The translations under genes and the position numbers were made by a program. From positions 1,928,379 through 1,953,447 of the forward strand of contig BFEA01000084.1 in assembly GCA_003427395.1 (NCBI GenBank): 25,069 bases of DNA. Reading direction: 5' to 3'. Shown here in pieces: positions 18,400 to 25,069 of the stretch. The notes below the pieces were generated by a model that did not search any database, was not told the origin of the DNA, and worked only from the letters and a program-made list of their open reading frames with translations. The stretch is from Chara braunii (taxonomy: Eukaryota > Streptophyta > Charophyceae > Charales > Characeae). Numbering within the stretch: position 1 is the stretch's first letter; every line of letters starts with the position of its first letter.

Positions 18400-18440
18400 T
18401 ATAAATTCTCGCAAACCCTTCCTCTCTCTCTCTCTTGGAT
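18400..18440 (+). promoter_or_regulatory. Putative core promoter: TATA box plus CT-rich Y patch
   Basis: TATAAAT at 18400-18406 lies in GC-rich surroundings and is followed at +15 to +35 by CCTTCCTCTCTCTCTCTCTT. A TATA box with a pyrimidine patch near the expected start site is a known plant core-promoter layout. The first downstream ATG is at 18464. No transcript evidence is available. Confidence 0.35.
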
Positions 18441-18463
18441 CTCGGCTGCAAGCTGCGCAAGCT

Positions 18464-18520
18464 ATGTGCGAAGCCCGCGGCGCCAGAAAGGCTCGACATG
18501 CCCCATGGTGGGCGGAGTGA
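18464..18520 (+). CDS. Short upstream ORF, 18 codons, speculative
   Basis: This is the first ATG after the putative TATA box (MCEARGARKARHAPWWAE, then TGA). If transcription starts near 18430, it would be a short upstream ORF in a 5' leader. Nothing else supports translation. Confidence 0.2.
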   Translation: MCEARGARKARHAPWWAE

Positions 18521-18817
18521 CGGCGGGTGGCGGAGTTAGCGGTGGACTTGGGGTGAGGCAGTGAGAGGGATGGAGCGGTGGTGGAGATCAGATGCCAACA
18601 GTGGCAGGGCCTTGTGGCTATGATGGTTGCCGGTGATCTCGACGGACCGGGTGGAGACTGGGCCCAAAGAGGCCAGTCGTGAGAATTCTGCATTTTTAAG
18701 ACGAAGCTTCTTCTCCATTGCTGCTTTGCCCCCGTGTGATGTGTGCAAGTTCCCCAATGTGGGGCAGTGTATTGTATGCCTGCTAGGGTATGGAAGTCTA
18801 TGGATGTGAATGTTTTA

Positions 18818-18969
18818 GTAAGAGCGGATGACCGTAGGGTATCGAGTGTTGATTGCTGACATGAGTGCATGAGTGGGTCGGTCCTTTCCGTCTTCCCCCC
18901 TGTTTCTTGATTAATTGTCCTTAACCCGCGCGAGTGTGTGTGTGTGATATGCGCCCTCCTCCCTTCGCC

Positions 18970-19041
<72 letters not shown>

Positions 19042-19047
19042 GTGCAG
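18818..19047 (+). other. Putative intron with (TC)33 polypyrimidine tract
   Basis: A donor-like GTAAGAG at 18818 and an acceptor-like TCTTCTCGTGCAG ending at 19047 enclose 230 bp. The long (TC) microsatellite would serve as the polypyrimidine tract. This is inferred from consensus alone. Confidence 0.25.
18971..19036. repeat. (TC)33 microsatellite
   Basis: Uninterrupted TC dinucleotides over 66 bp. Translated on the minus strand it gives a long RE-dipeptide run, which inflates a spurious 324-codon frame. Confidence 0.97.
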
Positions 19048-19230
19048 GTCGGTACTCAAAGGGGAGGAGGACACTTCCAGGTAGATCGGCCACCCGTGTA
19101 CGGGCGGACCAGCCGACCTATCTATCTCCACCCAGGGGGCCCGGTGCCGCGTTTAGGTGGATGTTACGGAGAAGAGACGGAGAACGGGAATTGAGCGCAT
19201 TCTTCCGCGACATTATTCGTTGAGTTTTGC

Positions 19231-19704
19231 ATGGAGTCAGGTTTCGTCCCCACGGAAGGAAGCGCGGGCCGTGGCCCGAGCCCGAACCTCGTCCCCGGGC
19301 GTCACATCACGGTTCCACCTTTCCCGATAGCAGATCACGATGGCGTATACTGCGATGCGGACGTGCGGAGCCTGCTGCGGCGCACGGAGCCAATCCATCT
19401 TTATAACCCGACCCAGGCATGCCACATAGGCGGGAGTGGGTTTGTGTTGATTGAGGGATTTGCTTCCCCGCCTTTGATCTTGCCGTACACGGACCTCACG
19501 GTGCTGCCTTGGGCTGCCATGCACCCCATCTGGCAACCGCGTTTCAAGTGTCACTGGTGTCACCAGGGAGACTCGTGCTCGTGGCGACGGTTGGTCCTGG
19601 GGTACGAAGGGGCTACCCGATTCCCCGAACTCTCCCCCAAACGCAGGTGCACTCCCCGCCCGTTTTCGAACTTGGGTCCCATCGACTTGCCCGACCCCGG
19701 GTGA
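19231..19704 (+). CDS. Unrecognised 157-residue protein, possible host gene exon
   Basis: The frame runs from ATG to TGA, with GC-rich third positions and balanced amino-acid content. The middle (HLYNPTQACHIGGSGFVLIE) and LPWAAMHPIWQP read as an ordinary globular protein. A CHWCHQGDSC cluster at about residues 108-117 could bind metal. An in-frame stop at 19192-19194 blocks upstream extension, so this ATG, or a splice acceptor before it, must start the exon. It lies 830 bp after a TATA/Y-patch candidate and 180 bp after a TC-tract acceptor. Antisense (19237-19746) is also open, which is common in GC-rich DNA, and reduces confidence. I do not recognise a family. Confidence 0.4.
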   Translation: MESGFVPTEGSAGRGPSPNLVPGRHITVPPFPIADHDGVYCDADVRSLLRRTEPIHLYNPTQACHIGGSGFVLIEGFASPPLILPYTDLTVLPWAAMHPIWQPRFKCHWCHQGDSCSWRRLVLGYEGATRFPELSPKRRCTPRPFSNLGPIDLPDPG

Positions 19705-20125
19705 ACCCGTGCCGAACCGATCGCACAGACTCGACGAGTCTGACAACGAGGCCTAACCCGCCTTCAGAGCATCGACCCCCGAAAGGCCCGTGCGAACCGT
19801 GCGCCTCGAGCAACGGAACTCCGTTCCCGACGACCCCGTTGCTCCTTTTTCTTTTTCCTCGCGTTCGTTTTTTTTCTTTTTCCTGAAAACGATGACGATA
19901 GGGCCATAGGGCCTCGTTCTCCGGCGATCCATTTCGGCGACAGCTCGAACCCCGTCCCGGCACCTCGAGCTGAGACAAGAGTCCCCCATCCCCCCTGGGT
20001 GACTCAAGCCCCACAACCAAAAATCCTCGACCACGCCCCTACCAACTTTGATCGGCGTCCAAGCTACGGGACGTCGCATGCGGTGTGAGGTTTGCGCATC
20101 ACAAGCGACAACCGTGGTGCTCTAT
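19705..20125. other. GC-rich sequence, no recognised gene
   Basis: The plus frame 19509-19886 and minus frames 19613-20020 and 19753-20079 overlap and are unrecognised. A T/C-rich tract lies at 19840-19882. Confidence 0.4.
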
Positions 20126-20126
20126 A

Positions 20127-20174
20127 CACACACCCTTACACACACACACACACACACACACAGCTTGACAAGTT

Positions 20175-20254
<80 letters not shown>
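20127..20254. repeat. (CA)n followed by (CT)39 microsatellites
   Basis: CA repeats at 20127-20132 and about 20138-20162 are followed by an uninterrupted CT repeat at 20176-20254. The CT tract ends in CAG and then TTGTCCATCAGCGGGTGAGT, so it also has the form of a polypyrimidine tract with AG acceptor, followed 12 bp later by a GGTGAGT donor-like sequence. Confidence 0.95.
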
Positions 20255-20258
<4 letters not shown>

Positions 20259-20640
20259 GTCCATCAGCGGGTGAGTCAGAATGGAAGTGCCCCGTTGGCA
20301 GGGCCCAATAGCGTCAATACCAAGGAAACGGCTGCAGTGGTTCCCTCTAGTCGTCGGTCCCACGAAAGGGTCTGACGATCCCGTTCTTCTGGGGACCCCC
20401 TAGGGGTTTTTCATTTGGAAAAAAAAACAAATAAAACACAATTGGTGGCACAGGGGTTTTCCCTACTACCTACTGCAACCCCCCATGCCACAAGAACCCG
20501 GTGGACACCTGCCCCACAGCCTTTGGCGGCAATCGGCAGAAGCCACTTAACCCCCGTTGATCGGGGGGTACAACAGAGGTAGAGTGGGGCTAGAATGTTG
20601 CTCTACGTTTAGAGCGGGGAACCCTCATTCTACCCTTGTC
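20255..20640. other. No recognised gene
   Basis: Ordinary sequence with an A-rich tract (20420-20440). The plus frame from 20557 becomes recognisable as LINE only from about 20640. Confidence 0.4.
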
Positions 20641-20769
20641 CATACACTAAGCTTTATAATTAGTCAATCCTTAGTCCTCAATAATCTTATTCTTGCATCA
20701 TTATGGTATAGATTGACTATTTGGGCAGTAGATAAAGTGGTCCTCCGAACTTTACAAAGGCAGGTAGCC
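20640..20769 (+). pseudogene. L1-type LINE reverse-transcriptase fragment A
   Basis: The plus-strand frame reads SQSLVLNNLILASLWYRLTI then WAVDKVVLRTLQRQVAF. This matches the segment just after the catalytic RT core of L1-like elements (pattern SLAGR--V-N-VLLAS-WY). It aligns closely with fragment B at 22262-22400 (SLVINNVVLTSMW). It has no start and no catalytic YXDD motif, and it is cut at 20770 by the T24 tract of a minus-strand insertion. It is a dead fragment. Confidence 0.7.
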
Positions 20770-20940
20770 TTTTTTTTTTTTTTTTTTTTTTTTAATTAAA
20801 CCCGACCTAGGTTGCTAGTGATAAATTAATGATAAGAGCATCCATCACTAGCAAGTCGACAACTGGCTCCATTCTATTGGTGGGGAGATGGACCTGCTGG
20901 AAACCGGGTCCAGCGTCCCTGATACAAATAAATCAGAACC
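20770..20940 (-). mobile_element. Repeat family R1, 3' end, copy 4, with A24 tail, inserted beside LINE
   Basis: On the minus strand the sequence reads GGGACGCTGGACCCGGTTTC, then CAGCAGGT, CCCCACCAATAGAATGGAGCC, a unique stretch, TTAATTA and an A24 tail (T run 20770-20793 on plus). The hairpin stem GCTGGA / TCCAGC is at 20896-20914. CCCCAC-AATAGA-TGGAGCC is shared with the 14692 copy. The poly(A) tail shows retroposition and the direction of the family. Confidence 0.7.
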
Positions 20941-20944
20941 ATAG

Positions 20945-21655
20945 TTTGAAGCAAGTTGAAAGAGAATGTGGTCTGCCTCTTCAGCCAGAACTTGGCCGCC
21001 AGATATTTCCATCAAGACTAGCAACGCTATCTCCTATCCTCCTCAAGAATAGTAGAAATCCAAAGAACAATAAGGAGGTCTACTCATAACTCAGCACCTT
21101 AGCTTTAACCATTTTGCAAGGCATACCACTGAATATCAACCATTGCAAGCTCCGATGGGGCGAAGGGATAAAAAAAAACATTCGGGGGATCTGAGAGTGT
21201 CTCCTGACGGAAGTGAAAACCAGTCCTTGAAGAGCAGGTTAAAGTCTCTCTTTAGGGGTTCCCCCTGTTCTTCCCTTCCCGACCATTTCACTTCTCCCAA
21301 GCTTCCTCCTTCAGTTCCCCCCAACAAGTTTAGGTTTGAATTTTTGAATTCTACTGATGATATTTTTTTTTCTGATGAAACTGTTGTATCTTAGCACAGA
21401 CCTCTGACCAGTGTGCCCATATTTACGTCTGTACAAATTTGACAATCATTTCAGCAATTTCTATTCCTTCCAATTTTACATCTTCTCTTTCATATACACA
21501 CCTTTTGTATCACAATACCCACAAAATGACTTTCCGTCCAATTTTAAAAAAAAACTTTCAAATTATGAAAGTTGTGTATCAATTGGCTCCCATTGTCCCA
21601 AGATAATGACTCTCCAATCCCGTGGCCATTCAATGTCCATTAACCCCTCCACACA
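20945..21655. other. Unassigned sequence between LINE fragments
   Basis: The plus frame 21143-21394 (83 codons: basic N-terminus, proline/serine-rich centre, acidic end) and the minus continuation of the LINE fragment are the only frames of note. The minus strand below 21660 is probably the LINE 3' end, but I cannot identify it from sequence. Confidence 0.4.
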
Positions 21656-21660
21656 CAGTC

Positions 21661-22081
21661 TCATCTTCTCCACAATAACACCGATCCTGGACATTGGATG
21701 AACACGTGCTCAATAGTTTCCCTGATTTTTTTATTAGGAAAAACAGATAGACATGATTTGCTCCATGGAAGTGCCAGACCTCGTTGTTCTAAATTAGTGT
21801 GATCAATAAGCCAGTCATTTGTGGGCAAACATCGAAGGAGTTTGTGGGTTCAAACTTAGCTGTTTAATCCATTGAATTGAAGGTGCCACAACATGTGTGA
21901 ATAGATCAAGAATGTGCACATTTCCTTTTGTTTTAGGTGAAATTACTGATTTTTGTGCCACTTTATTAAGCATTCTTTCACATTCGTGATTACCTCTCTT
22001 GGCGGCAAACATGGAAGAAATTAAAAAATTGCTAGAAATATTTTCTGCAGTTTTAGACATGGTAGTCAATTGGGGAAGCAA
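21661..22081 (-). pseudogene. LINE C-terminal zf-RVT-like domain, minus strand
   Basis: Minus-strand codons 21840-21661 read LLRCLPTNDWLI, SKSCLSVFPNKKIRETIEHV and FIQCPGSVLLWRR. This is the zf-RVT pattern (LP-ND-L, C--C, TIEHVF--C, W) found at the C-terminus of plant-type L1 reverse transcriptases. The second cysteine of the first pair is replaced. Upstream residues (22081-21815, another frame: HILDLFTHVVAPSIQWIKQL) belong to the same element after a frameshift. The orientation is opposite to fragments A and B, so this comes from a different insertion or an inversion. Confidence 0.6.
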
Positions 22082-22141
22082 AACTTAAGGATGGTGGATC
22101 CACTCTAATGGTGATCGTCCACCTGAGCCCCCCAGGATACA

Positions 22142-23505
22142 ATGGTTGCCTCTAGAGGCCCCACTGAGGGTACTGAGAATATTTCTTTCTCCTTCTGGTA
22201 TAAACCTGTCTCCAATGATGAGTGGATCTCTAAGCCTGCCATAGAAAAAATGAATCAATGGAAAAATCAGCACACCTCACTTTTTGGTAGATCACTAGTA
22301 ATAAATAATGTGGTTTTGACTTCAATGTGGTGTAAATCAGCATTTTGGGCAATTGGTAAACCACAAATCAAACATCTTCATAAACAAGTGTCGGTCTTTC
22401 CTTGGAGAGGGAATCATGAACAAGAGAGAGTTATTCCCGGAGTGGCATGATCCACTCTCATTCAACCAAAGACGAGGGTCTGGGAGGCTTAGGAGTTCTG
22501 GACTCAACCCTGCAATGTCAAGCCTTGTCTTTACAATGGATGATAAATCTCAATTTAGGCATTGACAACCCCTGACAATGTATGGCTCTAGAACAAATAG
22601 CGAGACTAGCGCACCATCAGAGGTGCATCCCCTCACTTGGGTAGATAATAGATTTTGGAACATCCCCCGGCCTTGCACACATTCAAAGTTTGAGGGAGAG
22701 AGAGGTGCAGCTCGTGTTGACTTATGAGTGTCCCTATTGAAAATGTGGCGAAAGCTACCCCTACCAAATAGACCTTTGCCTACACGCTTTTCAGGCAAAC
22801 CTTATTCGGGAACCAATGGATGACTGATGTTAATGGTTGTGTATACAATAGGTCTACTCCCTGGTCACACTGGGTGACGAAAGGGGTAATACGGGTCAAA
22901 GACATTTGGGATCTGGAAAAAAGGGGTTGGATGACTACCGATCAACTTAAGAAAACAATTACATATGCCTTAAATTAACTCAAACCTTGTGCGTCAATAC
23001 CTGTACCTAACACACAGCCATGATCTACAGGCTGCAATGGTGGACTTTGCAGGAATTTTCCCTTGCTGATAAGACCCCTCCTTAAAAATGGAAGAAAGTA
23101 TGTCAACTTTTGAGCAATAAATGATCACTGATTCATAGGGACGGATACTCCAGTCCATGGAGACTCCTTGGCGGGGACGAGTTAAAAATGGCGCCAGGAC
23201 TCGAAGCATTGGTGTTCCGTTGAGGACATTCAAGCACATCAGATTCTGCGATATTGTCATCACAGAGCTTTAGCATTTGACCATTTGATTGAAATGGTTC
23301 CATTCGACTTGATTATAAATTTTTCAAAACTTAAGGGACCTACTGTACAGATTAGTGATTGGGTAGCAAAAAGGGATCCACTCAATCTAATCGGTAATGT
23401 GGTGGACGTACATTCAGATGATAAAGTTCTATTCACATTTTGTAAGGGAAGTCGGACCTGGTTCCCGTTTTGGTAATTAACAGTTCTTAAAAAAAAAAAA
23501 AAAAA
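22142..23505 (+). pseudogene. L1-type LINE fragment B, RT C-terminal half to poly(A)
   Basis: Non-LTR retrotransposon ORF2 remnant. 22142-22450: NQWKNQHTSLFGRSLVINNV, LTSMW, AFWAIGK and VFPWRG, the region after the RT catalytic core, then VAWSTLIQPKTR. A frame change follows to GLGGLGVLDSTLQCQALSLQ (about 22475-22540). 22802-22978: FGNQWMTDVNGCVYNRSTPW, HWVTKGVIRVKDIWDLE and GWMTTDQLK, typical of the linker before the C-terminal domain. 23186-23476, same frame: an unassigned 96-codon stretch ending KGSRTWFPFW. An A17 tract at 23489-23505 is the likely 3' tail. The catalytic core and endonuclease are absent and stops and shifts are present, so it is 5'-truncated and dead. Confidence 0.65.
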
Positions 23506-23578
23506 GCTGGGTAATTCTAAGGGTCTGACCTCAAATTCTTGAATTTTAATGAGAAATTTTATGCATTGAGTGGTTGTT

Positions 23579-23606
23579 CGCACGCACACACACACGCACA
23601 CGAGCG

Positions 23607-23642
<36 letters not shown>
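23579..23642. repeat. Compound (CA/CG)n alternating purine-pyrimidine tract
   Basis: CGCACGCACACACACACGCA, then CACGAGCGCGCGCGCGC and (AC)n give about 64 bp of almost strict purine-pyrimidine alternation with a (GC) core. This is the classic Z-DNA-forming composition. Confidence 0.9.
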
Positions 23643-23679
23643 GTCCGAAATTGGATTTAACGCGGGTTTCGTGTTGAAA

Positions 23680-23699
23680 AATTCAACGCGCGTTGAATT
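23680..23699. repeat. 20-bp perfect palindrome
   Basis: AATTCAACGCGCGTTGAATT is its own reverse complement. Nearby variants (TTAACGCGGGTT at 23657, AAACGCGAGTTGG at 23718) share the ACGCG core, so the motif is repeated within about 80 bp. Confidence 0.85.
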
Positions 23700-23800
23700 C
23701 ACGTTAAACTTCCATTCAAACGCGAGTTGGATGCGAATTAATGCGGTCCGGGATGATTTTTTTCCTGGGCTAAAAATTATCCAAAAAACAAAAAACAAAT

Positions 23801-24210
23801 ATGGGGTTGTAGGTTTTGTTCAGGACTACAACCCTGTATTTTTATTTTTATTTTTATTTTTTGATGCTTAAATCTATTTAAAAAAAATCAAAAACATAAA
23901 CACACAATGAAAAAACAAAAACTAAAATGAAATGAGTGTTTTTATTTTGGGTCTTACACAAATTTTTTAAGGGCTAAAATATATATATATATATACCCTC
24001 GTTTGTTGTCCTCTTCTCCCTCTCTGCCTACGGTTTACCGGGCAGTTCTATTTGACGATATATATATATATATATATCGTCACAAACAATATATATATAG
24101 GGTTGTAGATTTTTCAAAGATGTACAACAATTTATTTTTTATTTTATTTTTTTGGAACTTTGTGTATTTAAAAAAAAATCAAAACCATAAAAAAGAAATT
24201 AAAAAAAGAA
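23801..24210. repeat. Pair of diverged AT-rich repeats with hairpin head
   Basis: Copy 1 (about 23801-23920) and copy 2 (about 24096-24210) share GGGTTGTAG, TACAAC, a T-rich ATTTTTATTTTTATTTTTT-like stretch, TATTTAAAAAAAAATCAAAA and CATAAA. In copy 1 GGGTTGTAG pairs perfectly with CTACAACCC across 13 bases; in copy 2 GTTGTA pairs with TACAAC. The pair flanks AT dinucleotide tracts. Confidence 0.75.
24053..24082. repeat. 30-bp perfect AT-rich palindrome
   Basis: TGACGAT, (AT)n and ATCGTCA form a 30-bp perfect palindrome capable of cruciform extrusion. A separate (AT)n tract lies at 23979-23995. Confidence 0.9.
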
Positions 24211-24720
24211 AAAAAAGACACACACACACACAAAATTGGACCTGTAGCAGGTTGCATGAGTCTGGCGTCAGTTGGTTGAGGGAACCCAGGTCCGGGTCCG
24301 CCTGTGTGAATGTTTGGAAAGCAGGCCCTGGTCTGGATACGGGTATTGGGCCAAACACAGGCCAAAGGCAGTTGGGGGCATGCAACCACCTCAGGCCCAA
24401 GGCCTGTTCTCATTCGTGCTGTGCCTCAGGCTATCGGGGCCTACTGGAAGCTTCCTGGGACTGAACACAGGCAGGCCACTTCGATATAGCAAAGGGCCTG
24501 CCTCCACATTGGGCATTCGGGTGCTGACTGCATGCTGCGTAAGCGTTGCTGCGCTGTAGCTCGTGCCACTCACGCACTCACGAGCGAGCAGGAAGGAGAA
24601 GGCAACCATAGCCGAGTTGCGCTGTTGTAAGCTGGGTGTGGCGCAGGGTGGTCCTTGGGTGCAAGTGGAATTTGTGTGTTGGGGAACGAGGTTGTGAGTA
24701 AGGCGAGACACACTCTCACG
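24211..24720. other. No recognised gene
   Basis: GC-balanced sequence. The plus frames 24003-24464 and 24272-24559 and the minus frame 24391-24759 are unrecognised and overlap. The stretch GGTTGCATGAG...GGGCATGCAACC includes a loose inverted pair (GGTTGCATG near 24250, CATGCAACC near 24379). Confidence 0.4.
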
Positions 24721-24737
24721 CGCAGGCACAGACATAC

Positions 24738-25015
24738 TTACACTTACACACACACACACTTACAAACACACACATACACACACACACACACTTATAAACA
24801 CACACATACACAAACACACACATACACATACACACACACACTTACAAACACACACAAACACTTACAAGCACAGACACACACACACTTACAAACACGCACA
24901 TACACAAACACACGCGAATACATTCATATTCATGCACGGACACACTCTCACGGCAGGCACACACATACACAGATACGCGCACACACAACACACCTACACA
25001 CCTACACACACATAA
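24738..25015. repeat. Cryptically simple CA-rich satellite-like tract
   Basis: About 280 bp of ACACAC, TACACA, CTTACAAACACACAC and CATACACA variants. The longer phrase ACACTTACAAACACACAC recurs several times, indicating expansion of a higher-order unit and not a plain dinucleotide repeat. Confidence 0.9.
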
Positions 25016-25025
25016 CTGAGGCGTT

Positions 25026-25054
25026 GGGGGTTGGGGGATGTGGGGGCGGATGGG
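25026..25054 (+). other. G-quadruplex motif at window end
   Basis: G tracts of 5, 5, 5 and 3 bases with loops TT, ATGT and CGGAT fit the canonical rule. It directly follows the CA-rich tract. Confidence 0.7.
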
Positions 25055-25069
25055 AGGTGCTTCAGGGGT

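Noticed and set aside
18157-19131. 324-codon minus-strand open frame
   Set aside because: It reads through the (TC)33 tract as an RE-dipeptide run and the rest is low-complexity and unrecognisable, so it is a by-product of the microsatellite.
24738-25015. CRISPR-like or telomeric array
   Set aside because: The units vary in length without unique spacers and do not match a telomere repeat; it is simple-sequence expansion.

Overview
This is a repeat-dominated piece of a eukaryotic nuclear genome assembly. It contains no intact, confidently recognisable host gene. The eukaryotic signs are long (CT)n and (CA)n microsatellites, intron-like 3' splice contexts, poly(A)-tailed retroelement ends, a Pol III promoter pair in a tRNA-like SINE head, and remnants of L1-type LINEs. 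A TATA box followed by a CT-rich patch suggests a green-lineage host. The DUF7869-like element family, as I recall it, is abundant in streptophyte algae and early land plants and also occurs in animals. The organism is therefore a weak inference; a charophyte-type alga is one possibility.

Layout. 1-2150: an 83-bp tandem duplication, GC-rich sequence with isolated ambiguous bases, and a decayed minisatellite of about 31 bp x 10. 2150-2830: AT-rich and then unrecognised sequence. 2830-6000: a nested, diverged repeat field in which one GTTCGGAT-centred motif recurs eight times. 6120-8943: a decayed DUF7869-like mobile-element gene, readable in three frames with several stops and frameshifts. 9356-9858: a second, unrecognised reading frame with a single in-frame TAG. 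9860-11500: AT-rich sequence with a five-copy diverged repeat. 11550-11900: G-rich sequence with a strong G-quadruplex motif. 12100-15200: a dispersed retroelement-like family carrying a conserved hairpin, a 205-bp foldback element, a tRNA-derived SINE and a 150-bp N gap. 15226-15263: a perfect 38-bp palindrome identical to the Nextera (Tn5 mosaic-end) mate-pair junction, meaning unremoved library adapter. 15396-15563: a 67-bp near-perfect inverted repeat. 17160-17380: a 136-bp tandem duplication. 18400-19704: a speculative gene (TATA box, Y patch, short upstream ORF, TC-tract splice acceptor, 157-codon ORF). 20560-23505: a mosaic of L1-type LINE fragments in both orientations, interrupted by a minus-strand poly(A)-tailed repeat. 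23580-25069: Z-DNA-prone, palindromic, AT-rich and CA-rich low-complexity DNA ending in a G-quadruplex motif.

The recognisable parts do not form a pathway; they are layers of transposable elements and simple repeats. The most practically important observation is the sequencing adapter at 15226-15263. Long-range contiguity across that point and across the N gap should not be trusted. I did not find a convincing new defence, metabolic or regulatory system here.
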